Counted from the stretch's first letter, positions 35,530 to 46,607 are shown. The stretch: 64,000 nucleotides of DNA from Pteria penguin (GCA_035048485.1 CM068582.1:21316155-21380154); one strand, 5' to 3'. Numbers and translations: made by a program. Notes: generated by a model from the sequence alone, not told the origin.

Positions 35530-36020
35530 GCCGATGTACTGAACGATGTTGGCTCCAGCCGGTCTGATAAACGATATCAGTTCCAGAAGGTCTGATGAAA
35601 GATGTTGGCTGCTAGAATCTGATGAAGGATGTCGGCTCCATTAGGTCTGATGAATGATGTCGGCTCCAGCCGGTCTGATGAACTATATAAGCTCCAGTGG
35701 GTCTGATGAAAGAATTTGACTGCCAGAGTCTGATGAAGGATGTCGGCTCCAGCCGGTCTCATGAATGATGTCGGCTCAAGCCGGTCTGATGAAGGATATC
35801 AGATCCAGCCGGTCTGATGAATAACGTCGACTCCAGCCGATCTAATGAACGATGTCGGCTCCAGCGAGACTGATGAAGGATGTCAGATCCAGCCGGTCTG
35901 ATAAAGGATGTCGGTTTAAACAGGTTTGATGATGGATGTCGGCTCCAACGAGTCTGATGAAGGATGTTGGCTCCAGCCGGTCTGATGAAGGAAGTCGGCT
36001 CCAATATGTCTGATGAACGA
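35530..36020 (+). repeat. 28-bp minisatellite array, second block
   Basis: About 17 units of the GATGTCGGCTCCAGCCGGTC type. Its right end (GTGTCTGATGAAGG to AGCGGGGCTACAACATGCG, with local changes) is the same as the right end of the block at 31205-32180, showing that a whole [28-bp array - core - 52-bp array] module is repeated in tandem. Confidence 0.93.
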
Positions 36021-36069
36021 TGCAGAGCTTAACGCGGGGCTACAACATGCGATTTCACGCCAGTATTCG

Positions 36070-36734
36070 ACTCGGGTGAGCTAAACAGCTGTCCTAGCAG
36101 GAATTAGTGCATTCCTATGCTTTTCTACGAGGAAAGCAGTAATTCCTCATCTGTGTCACAATCTGTATTCAGTTAACGTGTAACTAGAATTAAGGTAGGA
36201 ATACAAATGGGTGATTTAAGAAAACGTTTGGCAACGTATTTAAACAAGAAAGATAACTTTTACAAAATAAAAAATGGCATGACGTCATTCGGGCATGCGC
36301 ACATCAACATAAACTACAACGAATCCATTTATCGAACAGGGGGTAGATTTGTCTAGCATTAAAAATAAAAAGCAGTCTCAACGCTTACAACTTTTAATAA
36401 TTAATCATTTAAAAAGTTTAAATCATCTTGCGTATTGAAAATTAAGATTTTCAAAGATTCCGTTTATTTTAAATAAACCAACCAGAGTTGCATATTGCAG
36501 TTGGATGAGCTTAACTGACTACTCATCACCCCCACGGGTATTAATGGGAGCTACTCAACACCGGTTTGTTATCTACAGGAGATAAGGATATTTAATAACA
36601 AAAGCCCTGATTGATGGGTTTTGGGACATCTTATTGATACAGCTACTTAACATTCAGTGCAGTGACATTCTTGCTAAAAATTAAAAACTGAAATCTCATT
36701 TATGTCGTCATCTCTCCCTCCCCCCCCCTCTCTC

Positions 36735-36766
<32 letters not shown>
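36070..36766 (+). repeat. Core-family copy A4 with (C)n(CT)n end
   Basis: Closely similar to 32226-32916, including TCGGGTGAGCTAAACAGC at the start, the CRE/NRF1-like block at 36280-36301 and the C-run and CT tract at 36714-36766. Confidence 0.85.
36207..36356 (+). CDS. Conserved short frame, copy A4 (49 codons)
   Basis: Same length and frame as 32364-32513, with a few substitutions (T5R, M21I, V35I, A49V). It begins MGDLRKRLATYLNKKDNFYK. Status as a real coding sequence is uncertain. Confidence 0.25.
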   Translation: MGDLRKRLATYLNKKDNFYKIKNGMTSFGHAHININYNESIYRTGGRFV

Positions 36767-37544
36767 GTTCGTTTTTGCTTAATACCTGTAAGAAAAGAAT
36801 GAGAAAAGATAAAGATAATTGATATCAGAGGACATGATAAATGGGATTAGTGATGCTTGGACATTGGGCATAGAATGAGTGCGAGAAAGAGAAGATCTAC
36901 AGCATAAAACACATAAGAAGAACGAAAATCATCACAGCGTAATACTTGTACTTATAAAATTTGAACGAATAGTACATTTGATAGATTTATCACATTTTAA
37001 GATACATCTAGTGTGAGAAAATACATAATGACGTCTCTCACAAACTTTAAAAACTCAAAAATTAGAAAAAAAAGAAAACGGAATGAAAAAACCCTTACAA
37101 ACAAACAAAATGAAATGTCAAAATGAAAGTTTCATTTCTGTGTTTCGTTTCTCATACTTTTACATCGGTGTCTCTTGAAACGGTTTACCACACAATAATT
37201 CTAATTCTATCTCAGAAACCTGCTCTAGGGGCAGATAACTCTTTATTACAAAAATCCATATCATCACCTATTACACACACACTCTCTCTTTCTCTCTTAG
37301 AATTTTCCTTTCTCAATTGTTGAAGATATGAGTTCAAATAGACATGAGTTTAACGTGTGTAGAGGACGTTTGTTAGAATTGACAGAATGTAGTTATACAT
37401 GTAAATGTAACCTTTTAGATGTCGATCGATCTTGTATTCTCTCTTCAATACAAATCACTAGTTAATATTTCATGGTAGAAAAGTGTTCGTACCCACAACC
37501 TTTTCCTCAGAGTTCAGTACAAATTGCATTTATATTCTATTCAA
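36767..37544 (+). repeat. Core 3' flank, copy A4
   Basis: Matches 32917-34139 with about 480 bases missing at 37325. It leads straight into the 52-bp array. No gene recognised. Confidence 0.6.
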
Positions 37545-38145
37545 TCCTATGCAATGTCTGGCCATCATGTATTTGTACTGTCACTCTATTATCCCATCTT
37601 AAACAGTGTCTGCTCATCATGTGTTTGAAATGTCACTCTGTTATCCAGTCCTATACAATGTCTGGCCATTATGTGTTTGTACTGTCATTCTGTTATGCCA
37701 TCCTGTGTAATGTCTGGCTATCATGTGTTTGTACTGTCATGCTGTTATCCAATCCTATACAATGTCTGACCATTATGTGTTTGTACTGTCATTCTCTTAT
37801 GCCATCCTGTGTAATGTCTGGCCATCATGTGTTTGTACTGTCATTCTGTTATACCATCATATATAATGTCTAGCCATCGTGTGTTTGTACTGTCATTCTG
37901 TTATCCCATCCTATACAATATTAGTTTGGTCATCATGTGTTTGTACTGTCATGCTGCTATCCCATCTTATACAATGTCTGACCATTATGAGTTTGTACTG
38001 TCATTCTATCATTTCATTTTATCATCTTTTACAATGTCTGGTTATTATGTGTTTGCTTTGTCATTCCATTATTTTATCTTATACAGTGTCTGACCATTAT
38101 GTGTTTGCTTTGTCATTCCGTTATTTCATCTTACACAGTGTCCGA
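37545..38145 (+). repeat. 52-bp minisatellite array, copy A4
   Basis: About 11-12 units of the same 52-bp repeat as 34140-35525, becoming degenerate toward the right (ATTTCATTTTATCATC insert near 38010). After it the repeat-module region ends. Confidence 0.93.
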
Positions 38146-39138
38146 CACCGGAATTTCAGTTAAACAACATTTCTTGCCTGGAGTGGAATAGGAAAATTTG
38201 ACTTCATGTTCTTGTCTTTTTCACGTGTTCATACGTGTATATTTATGTATTTACTTCCTCGACTTGAAAAGTTGTTGCAGCACTTTTGCGACGGGCGTTG
38301 CATGCAACCAGGGGACGCTGGACACCTGGTCTCACCTCGATATTATTGGGGTTCGCACTTCTCTGAATATGACACTATACACAATATTGTCCTTTCATTC
38401 CATGGACTATGAGACATGGTTTACCCTTAAGTACTTCTTCGTTTTTTACTTTCAAGAAGCGGATCCAGCATTTTGTCTATAGAGGGTCCAGTCTCAATGA
38501 ATTTTCTGAGAAGGGGTCCACCCATATGTTGTGTGTATAATTACTTATTGTACATTAGAAAACAAACAGTAGATATCATCGTGATGACAGTGATCCTCGA
38601 GATACCTAATTTAATTAGATCTGATCCACATAGGGGACGTAACCTGGAGTACATGTCATGTGCAAAAAGAATCTTCTACATCGCAAAAAACTATGCGAAT
38701 TTACTTTCGACATGTCGGGACCTTTTTTATTTTTTGGTTTATATTTGGCTAGAATATTATCTTAACTATCACCATCACTGTAATTCTTGTGTAAAGCCAT
38801 TTCATCTGTATATGCTGATTCCCTTGATTTTCCTTCTTTGTTTATGTTTTTCTACATAGATTTAGTAATATTGTAGTGTCCATAAAACAAAACTTTGCAT
38901 GTGAATTTCGATTTCCTCTTTTAAACTACTTTAAAAAACCAACACGACTCTCCAGTCTGGCTTCGACTTTACTTTGCTTTGTTTTTAATCGGCTCTAAAC
39001 CAAGAAAACGCAAAAAAGTGTATTAAAGGTAAAACACACTCATACATGCATGCACATCACATCCCTTTTACTTTTCTTTGAGCGTAATGTCATTTTCAAT
39101 ATATTTCCGCGTTCTTGTGACATCCTTTATAACGTCTA
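38146..39138. other. Low-copy DNA between repeats and the spliced gene
   Basis: Frames of 68-128 codons occur at 38198-38859, but no intact exon chain, known domain or coding signature was recognised. One block (GCGGATCCAGCATTTTG, AGAAGGGGTCCACCC) looks like a decayed repeat. Confidence 0.4.
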
Positions 39139-39146
39139 TGACGTCA
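39139..39146. promoter_or_regulatory. Perfect CRE palindrome upstream of the spliced gene
   Basis: TGACGTCA lies about 300 bases before the gene's ATG. CREB/ATF factors bind this palindrome in animals. A use here is inferred from position only; the same word occurs in the repeat cores. Confidence 0.3.
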
Positions 39147-39319
39147 TCAAAATGTATATTGGTGTATGTACATTTGCATACGTAAAGTGAAAATAGGGAT
39201 ATGGAGGTATAGTGTCTGCGACAAGTTGCTTTGTAAAAGTTTTATGTATTTATCTTTTATTCATTTATTTATAATACATAAATATCTATCTAGTATTCAC
39301 TCCGTAATGTCTCTCTCTA

Positions 39320-39342
39320 TGACGTTGCACGTAACGACGTCA
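39320..39342 (+). promoter_or_regulatory. Clustered CRE-like half sites close to the gene start
   Basis: TGACGTT at 39320 and CGACGTCA at 39335, separated by GCACGTAA, lie about 100 bases before the ATG. They fit a bZIP-controlled promoter. No clear TATA box or initiator was identified. Confidence 0.25.
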
Positions 39343-39442
39343 CTCGGAAGAACTCAGCCTCACGAGATTCGTCGCATTTATCTGTTTAGCGGAATACTTC
39401 TGAGAAAAAGATTCAAGAGAGAAGAAATTCGGACTCAAAAGT

Positions 39443-41207
39443 ATGAATAATCCAAGTAATAAAAACGATGTAAGTAACCATATAATTATTTTTCCTTATA
39501 GACTGTGCAAAAATTTTTATGAAAGCACAAAAATATCAAACTGAAATGTTTGTGGCTTTAATTTTTTTATAAAAAGACTCCTTCATATCACTTTTTATCG
39601 AACAGTACACCACATTTCATTTTACTTTTGCAATATAAAAAGGTTCATATAGTTTATATCCACCGTCATCCAACTAAAGAATTCAGAAATTGGATAAAGG
39701 TATACAGGCACGGAGGACACAATCAAGATATTTTACACAAACCAGATACTAGTATTCTCATTAATTCACACCAATTCATTTAACTCATCAGTTTTAAGTA
39801 ATTCTCGTTGTACCTGGATATATTTGACAGGGTCTACCACTTCAATGCCTGGGTAACAATGGCTATTGCATCAACAACCCATCGCCCTCTGCAGGCCAAC
39901 AGAGAGTAATTGTAAGTAGCGTTTGGTCCCATTCAAATTTCTTTAATTAATAATTTGAAACAATAATGGCATCTTCAATGTTTGAAGATGCCACTGAAAA
40001 TTTGAATTTAACGGATTCAAAATATAATATTTATTTGTAAAATCGTTTATATTGCATTCACAGAGAAAAATTCCCCTTGCTACATATCGTGAAAGACAAA
40101 GGGCACGCTCCATGAATGGAACAAACTCTACTGTAGGTATCTACCAGGTCATTCGGAATTATCATAGAAACGTATATTTTCATATCCCTGTATAATAATA
40201 AAAACCAGTTCTCTGCAATGACTTGGAGATATTATTTATCGTTTTAATATTACTGCATTATTTCCTTTTCTATAGAGAGTTGAATGTAGTTTTTCTACTG
40301 AAAGTCATGGCAAAAGAAAGCGCGAAGATGAAACCTTGCCCTTTCGCTCTCAGAAGCGCCAGGCAATCCATGCCACGGAATCTAAAAGACCAGACTGGAT
40401 CATGGAAAGATTTCCTGGTGCTTATGTTGCCTTTGTTAATGGAGAGGAAAGCCTTGTAAATGAGGTCTCATGCACCTCTGAGGTGATGATCAGCAAACCT
40501 CCTAGTTACACCCCTGTCAGCATGGCATCCTCTGGTACGTTGTTTGAAGAGGAGTCATGGAAAACAATGCGCACTGTGCTTGGTGTCATACAAAAATTGC
40601 AGTAAGTGTTCAGTATTTTGTATTCTAGAAAATATGAATTATAAATCGGGAAGAAACTGCATCCCATTTTGACGTTTTTCTTTTCTTTTTTGATAGGGAG
40701 GGGCTGACTTTTACGCTTATTATCTCCTATGAATATTGCAGTCCTACAATATTTTAACATTCATTTTGTATATCCTTTAAAATTTATGTTTCTTTCAATG
40801 TGATTTGAAATGTTCAAGCATTTCTTACATTATTGCATGTTTTTGTTCATTATAGAATGGTTCATGAAAACCAAAAGTCTGCTTCACTGAGTAATCCATT
40901 TGCTCTGAGAGATCGTCGAATCGACAATAACTTATACTATGATTTCACAAAGAAGGAATGGTCCAAATGTATTTCATCAGATACTGACAATAACGGATCA
41001 AATGCAAACATGATAACAGCAAATTTCATTTCTACAGTTAGCAGGACAGCGCAAGCGCAACAGGAAACTTACAGACCTTATACAACGCTCGTATTACAAA
41101 ACGGCAAAAGAGCAAGACCAGAGGACATAAATACCGAAATGTTCGCCGATCATTTCTATATACCAAAGAAGTTACCAAAGACCGAAAGTGATCGTCAACT
41201 TATTTAG
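39443..41207 (+). CDS. Five-exon gene, unrecognised 284-aa basic nuclear-type protein
   Basis: Exons 39443-39469, 39831-39911, 40064-40132, 40276-40601 and 40856-41207 join in one open frame of 285 codons including TAG. All four introns are GT...AG (donors GTAAGT, GTAAGT, GTAGGT, GTAAGT); the first three are phase 0 and the fourth splits a Gln codon. An in-frame TGA at 39401 precedes the first ATG. The N terminus (about residues 1-36) is Asn/Gly/Ser/Pro-rich. Basic stretches are RERQRAR (about 45-51), KRKRED (72-77) with QKRQ at 85-88, which together look like a bipartite nuclear signal, and GKRARPED toward the C terminus. A notable hydrophobic block is PDWIMERFPGAYVAFVNG (98-115). There is no signal peptide or membrane segment. 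I recognise no domain; function is unknown. The first exon is the least certain part. Confidence 0.82.
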
Positions 41208-41283
41208 AGCACACACCATGTAGACATTTCGCAGGACTTCGGAGTATTCAAGGAGACAAAGAAAATTATCTCAAGTTTCAATT

Positions 41284-41289
41284 AATAAA
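41284..41289 (+). terminator. Polyadenylation signal AATAAA of the spliced gene
   Basis: AATAAA lies 77 bases after the stop codon. A variant ATTAAA occurs near 41530. The first gives a short 3' UTR; usage cannot be told from sequence. Confidence 0.5.
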
Positions 41290-41803
41290 ATTCAAACAAG
41301 AAAGGATAACTTTCATTGGATTATGACAATCATATATACTGCAGAAACAGATCTATTATGTATGTGGTGTGTGTTAAAAGAGCATGGTGTGGATAAAATG
41401 ATGTGTGTGTGTTGACCTATATGTGGAATGAATGTGTCACGTGATGCATGCTTCTAATGAATGATAGCTGCTGGTCGGTGTGGTATAAAAGAGTTTGTAG
41501 TATAATGAAATCTATTTCATCTGTGATATTAAAATGTATTTAATTCTGTGTAGTTTTTTAGTTATTTCTAATCATCCTGATCAAACACTGTTGCCACTGG
41601 CTGCCAGTGGAGTAGAGTATCATGCCTAATGTGTTACCTGGGACGGTCTACCGGTGTATCTACCTATGATTTGGTATTCTCGGAGTATATGTACAAGGTT
41701 TGCGTTATCATAAACATTGGACGTATCTTTATAGGTAAAATAATCACGAATAATCAATAAACAAACAGTCAAACCTCATTCAAAATCTTTATTACGCACT
41801 ATA

Positions 41804-41888
41804 TTGGTGACCTCCTGCTTCCATGTAACGATATAAAAGACAAATTGTTGAGAGCAACGAAAAACACCGATCAACCAACCATCCAAAT
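41804..41888 (+). repeat. SINE-2 tail fragment
   Basis: GGTGACCTCCTGCTTCCATG, then AACGATATAAAAGACAAATTG and ATCAACCAACC match the 3' half of SINE-2 at 46975-47052. The tRNA-like head is missing. Confidence 0.65.
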
Positions 41889-42429
41889 GTTCATACGATG
41901 TTGGACCTCAATGGAGAGTACACTTTCTCTTTATACCAAATCAGAGCCGCGCTCACAAACGTTAGTACCCAATGCGCAGCCGAGTGCTCATTATTTGGAC
42001 GAGGGTACTCACTGTAGCGCTAGGGTGCGCTCGCAAGGTATTTCAAAAAGATTTTCAAGACGGCCACCAATGTACTAAAATGACCACGCTGCAATAGACC
42101 ACTTGGACGAATCTAATTTTATTTATCATTATTTATTTTAATTAATCAATTATATATTGAAATTTATTATTATTATCATTATCATTTATTGTGATTATCA
42201 TTAGAAAGTAATTTTATATTCGTGAGCGCTCACTTTGGTTCAATAATGTTAAAATTCCCGTAGCGGGTGGGCAGTAGGGCGCTCTCTTTTTTTAACACGC
42301 CCCAGAATCGTAAACCACGGGCATTGCTAGTCAGCAGGAGAAGCTTGCTCATCAAGCAAGCACGATCTCCTCATCATCATGTGATACTCCGTGTTCCTAC
42401 CTACAATACTTGAATTATAGTTTTTTTGC
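41889..42429. other. Spacer with GAGCGCTC words and one strong hairpin
   Basis: A hairpin at 42337-42370 pairs GGAGA with TCTCC and GCTTGCT with AGCAAGC around CATCA. GAGCGCTC-like words occur near 42225. No gene was seen; a 77-codon frame at 41845 starts inside the SINE fragment. Confidence 0.4.
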
Positions 42430-42910
42430 CAGGACTCGTGTAGATGTTTGTTTGTTTTATTGTCACCACTCATGTGTTTCAATGTCACCGCTCGTTTAGA
42501 AAATTGTTTCGTTTATTGTCACCACTCGTTTAGAAGTTTGTTTGTTTTATTGTCAACACTCGTTTAGACGTTTGTTTGTTTTATTGTCACCACTCTTTTA
42601 GAATTTCTTTTTACTGTCACCACTCTTTTAGAAGTTTGTTTGTTTTACTGTCACCACTAGTTTAGAAGTTTGTTTGTTTTACTGTCACCACTCGTTTAGA
42701 AGTTTCTTTGTTTTATTGTCACCAACCTCTTCGAAGTTCGTTTGTTTTATTGTCACCAACCTCTTCGAAGTTCGTTTGTTTTATTGTCACCACATTTTTA
42801 GAAGTTTGTTTGTTTTATTGTCACCACTCGTTTAGAGGTTTGTTTTATTGTCACCACTCGTTTAGAAGTTTGTTTTATTGTCACCACTCATTTAGAAGTT
42901 TGTTTGGTGC
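42430..42910 (+). repeat. 34-bp minisatellite array (TTTATTGTCACCACTCGTTT)
   Basis: About 14 units of TTTGTTTGTTTTATTGTCAC plus CACTCGTTTAGAAG, 34 bp apart (for example 42525 and 42559), with a CAACCTCTTCGAAG variant pair near 42720-42780. Unrelated in sequence to the other 34-bp array. Confidence 0.92.
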
Positions 42911-42989
42911 TTCCTTTACATCACACCAAGGCTGCTGTTCATTATGTTGATGGGATGCAATGCAGAAAAAAAAACATTGGACTTATACA

Positions 42990-43163
42990 ACGGATCCACC
43001 TGAAGCAGTGAAAAATCTTTCTACGTGTTACGCCTACCGTGACCTCGATTTTTGCTGTCTCACCCGAAAGACAGGACACTATCGAGCCACTAAGAGACTT
43101 GAACCCGATACTTGTCTGTCTCGAGCCAAACATGTAATAAATTGAGCTAAATCAGCTTTACCA
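42990..43163 (-). repeat. Truncated SINE-1, minus strand
   Basis: The minus strand reads from a tRNA-like head with GGGTTCAAGTCTC through GTCTTTCGGGTGAGACAGC to CACTGCTTCAGGTGGATCC. The 3' tail is missing. Old, diverged copy. Confidence 0.7.
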
Positions 43164-44084
43164 CTCGCTGAGGAGTATCACTTTGTTCTGGTAGACATAT
43201 AAAAACGTAGGCGTACCACAAGGCTCCATTTTAGGCCATTTACTTTTACCAATGAACTTGTGAACGAATAAAATTATTTGCGAATGATGTATCTATTTTA
43301 GCAAATAGTGAAGATTCTAAGACTTGAACCCAACCCTTAAATAATGATTATTATAGAAAAGTCCAGTCATGGTCGTGGAAACGACTTGTTGATTTTACCA
43401 AGCCTCTTCCCTCCTCTACTATTAACACTATCATCTAATAAGTAAATACCCACAATAACCTAGAACTAAGATATAACAAACAGTGTCTATGTATCTCTAA
43501 ACTGATTCAATCTACAAGCAAACATTTACTAAACTAATATTCTCCGCAAACTGAATTATAGCTTTGACATGTGCGTTTTTCCTTTATCGGGTCACTTTTG
43601 GAATATGCAAATATTAACCCAGGAAATCCTCAAAATATTACGAGGAAAACCTGAAAAATGTTTATAGTGCCACTTCAACTTGATTAACAAATATGGCATA
43701 GGGCCTAGGTAAACGTTGTCTGAATACACTCGGAAGACTATAAAGAAATACAAAAAATGTGAACAAAATCGTAATCGTCCGTGTTTTGCTCTATCTTCAT
43801 GATATGTTAGTAAACATACACAGTAATATCAATATAATACTAGAAATGCTGGAAATTACGTTCAAACCAAGTGTAAGAGTACTCACCATTTTCAGTTTTA
43901 TTCCTTTTTGTGTCCGACTTAAGAATCATATTCCAAAAACGTTAAATAAATGCCATTAATGTGTAATATCCAATGATTCAATTACAATATAGAATCCAGC
44001 ATGACTTTCCAAACACTACACGCCTCTAATTAATTTCACGCTCCATTGCTTTTTGTTGTAATGATCAGAAACATTCGTGCGGGT
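43164..44084. other. AT-rich spacer, nothing recognised
   Basis: No array, SINE, element end or coding exon was recognised. Confidence 0.45.
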
Positions 44085-45155
44085 ATACTAAATCCACTGA
44101 GCATTACCTACTCCACTAACGTAACTGATGTGGATGTATAGAATCCACTGAGCATTATCTACTCTACTAATCTAACTCATCTATATCTACTTACCAATAG
44201 GGGCCAATGACACAGCGTTAAATCAACAATCCCCATTGCCCTTCGTTGTAATGGTTTCAACCAAGACTCGGCGTCGGCACATGGTGATGCAGCATCCCCA
44301 GTCATATCAGTTATAAGCACCATGCTCAGATTGTGCAGATATATTAAATCAGATTATCGGTCAATTTTCACTCTCACTAATTTTGTTGTATGTAAAATAT
44401 CGAAGTTCAGCATAGCGTTGTTATTTCAAATGCATTGGTATCGTTCACTTTAAAAATACTTTCTTATAATAAGGAAGTTACTTGAACAAGTCTAAATGCA
44501 AGTTAAAGTGAACGTACAACGGTCAAGTAGTATCCGGGATTTGTAAAAACCATACGTAATATAAAAACAACATGTTATCAATATGTCTCTGGCATAATGT
44601 GGATTATAGAATCCTCTGAGCATCATCTACTCCATTAACCTAATTGATGTGGATTAATAAAATCCGCTGAGCCGGCATTATCTACTTCACTAACCTAATT
44701 GATGTAGATGTATAAAATCCACTGAGCATTATCTACTTCACTAACCTAATTGATGTAGATGTATAAAATCCACTAAGCATTATCTACTTCACTAACCTAA
44801 TTTATGTGGATTAATAAAATCCACTGAGCCGGCATTATCTACTTCACTAACCTAATTGATGTGGATATATAAAATCCACTGAGCATTATCTACTTCACTA
44901 ACCTAATTAATGTGGATGAATAAAATCCGCTGAGCCGGCATTGTCTACTTCACTAACCTAATTGATGTGGATATATAAAATTCACTGAGCATTGCCTACT
45001 TCACTAACCTAATTAATGTGGATTAAAATCCGCTGAGCCGGCATTATCTACTTCAATTACCCAATTGATGTGGATGTATAGAATCCACTTTGCATTATCT
45101 ACATGTACTTTGCTATCATAACTGGTACGAGTGTATAAAATCCACTGAGCAATGA
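44085..45155 (+). repeat. 51/55-bp minisatellite with alternating variants
   Basis: A short block (44085-44195) and a main block (44590-45155) of about ten units. The short form reads GATGTAGATGTATAAAATCC, ACTGAGCATTATCTACTTCA, CTAACCTAATT (51 bp); the long form has GATTAATAAAATCCGCTGAG and an added CCGG (55 bp). The two forms alternate through much of the array, making a ~106-bp higher-order unit. GTGGAT and ATCCAC in each short unit could pair. Block edges carry the most diverged units. Confidence 0.9.
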
Positions 45156-45457
45156 AGGGATTTAAAGAGCCTACATCACTCACCTGAGCAAAATTTATTC
45201 CTTCACACACAACTTTATGCTTAAAAAATGACCAGATGCATACTAGTACTGGTGATTTAAACATCCAAATTCTGAGTTGTTGAGAACATGTTCACAAGAC
45301 TGTATTAGACATGTGCCATCATTGTAATATGAGACAAACTGATTGAAATATTTCCATTTATATTGCATAGCATTCTTAATAGAACAAGCATTCTGAAAGT
45401 ATTGCTTAGGCAATACTAAGTCCCCTACCGGCAAATGGAAAACTAAGACCCCCAAAA

Positions 45458-45478
45458 CACAGACACACACACACACAC

Positions 45479-45539
<61 letters not shown>
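45458..45539. repeat. (CA)n microsatellite
   Basis: ACAC runs with one CCTA interruption, inside the TIR element. Confidence 0.96.
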
Positions 45540-45540
<1 letters not shown>

Positions 45541-45579
45541 CATGCTGTCTTTCAGGCTGCCAGCAAGTTAAGTATTTGA

Positions 45580-46225
45580 TCACAACCTTTAAAGAAATTT
45601 TCTAATTCCAAGGTCCGTAATTCCGTCAAAAATCAGTGGACCGAAACAGAACTCGAACTTGATCTGTAACTCATGGTGGTAGACTCACACACCAAAAATT
45701 GGATGAATATCTACAAGCATTTAGAAAAAAGTCCGGAAAACTGCCATTTTAAAGAAATTTTCTAATTCCAAGGGCCGTAATTCCGTCAAAAATCAGTGGA
45801 CCGTAACGAAACTCGAACTTGATCTGTAACTCATGGTGGTATACTAACACACCAAAAATTTGATGAATATCTACAAGCATTTAGAAAAAAGTCCGGAAAA
45901 CTGCCATTTTAAAGAAATTTTCTATATCCAAGGGCCGTAATTCCGTCAAAAATCAGTGGACCGTAACGAAACTCGAACTTGATCTGTAACTCATGGTGGT
46001 ATACTCACACACCAAAAACTTTGATGAATATCTACAAGCGTTTAGAAAAAAAGTCTGGAAAACTGCCATTTTACAGAAATTTTCTAATTCCAAGGGCCGT
46101 AATTCCGTCAAAAATCAGTGGACCGAAACGGTACTCGAACTTGATCTGTAACTCATGGTACTAGACTCACACATCAAAAATTGGATGAATATCTGCAAGC
46201 GTTTAGAAAAAAAGTCCGGAAAACG
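45580..46225 (+). repeat. ~160-bp satellite-like array, four units
   Basis: Units begin near TTTAAAGAAATTTTCTAATT and carry CAAGGGCCGTAATTCCGTCA, AAATCAGTGGACCG, GAACTTGATCTGTAACTCAT, GATGAATATCTACAAGC and AAAAAGTCCGGAAAACTGCC. Spacing is 159-162 bp. The CAAGGGCCGTAA and AAGTCCGGAAAACTG blocks are shared with the array at 6000-6945, so the two arrays are diverged relatives. Confidence 0.9.
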
Positions 46226-46227
46226 TG

Positions 46228-46284
46228 TGTGTGACTGACGGATTGACCGACCGACGGACTGACGGACAGACGGACGGACGGACA
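46228..46284 (+). repeat. GACTGACGG/GACGGACAGACGG tract
   Basis: Imperfect 4-base periodicity (GACG, GACA, GACT) directly after the 160-bp array and before the right inverted end of the element. The same tract marks other element ends in the window. Confidence 0.8.
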
Positions 46285-46330
46285 GAGTGCAAACCTATAG
46301 TCACCTTCGGCAATGCCGGTAGGGGACTAA

Positions 46331-46607
46331 TTATTGACGTCCGTCTCAGCACACCATTCACTGAGATAAATCCAAGGTTTGTCTAATTACAATTACAGAT
46401 TAGAATGTTTGAGAAATCATGTTTGTTTCTAAAGACTAGATCTGAAGTCTTGTTTTAAGGTAAAAACAAAATTAGGATGGAAAATGCCTTCGACATTACA
46501 AATTAGAGTTTTGAGATGTAAAAAGGTATCCAAGGTTTCAGGATAATTTCCTTAATAAAAGTATTCGGGGAAGATTCAGAACATTTAAAGTGGAAAATGC
46601 TTATTGA
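46331..46607. other. Short spacer, nothing recognised
   Basis: AT-rich sequence between the TIR element and the truncated SINE-1; no feature recognised. Confidence 0.4.

Larger units (their letters stand above)
45420..46327. mobile_element. 0.9-kb TIR element with TAA duplication carrying a 160-bp array
   Basis: Perfect inverted ends GTCCCCTACCGGCA (45420-45433) and TGCCGGTAGGGGAC (46314-46327), each flanked directly by TAA (45417-45419; 46328-46330). Inside lie a (CA)n tract and a four-unit 160-bp array followed by a GACGGACAGACGG tract. A 3-bp TAA duplication suggests the PIF/Harbinger superfamily. No transposase frame. Microsatellite plus satellite array inside a short element recalls the pearl-type elements described in bivalves, though those are defined differently. 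Confidence 0.75.

Noticed and set aside
34083..35567. Apparent membrane-type repeat proteins up to 209 residues
   Set aside because: Translations of the 52-bp array in several phases; the DNA repeat explains them fully.
38198..38859. Frames of 68-128 codons between the 52-bp array and the spliced gene
   Set aside because: Two overlap in different phases, the longest lacks an ATG at its stated start, and no splice or domain evidence supports them.
41845..42078. 77-codon frame downstream of the spliced gene
   Set aside because: It begins inside a SINE-2 fragment and shows no coding features.
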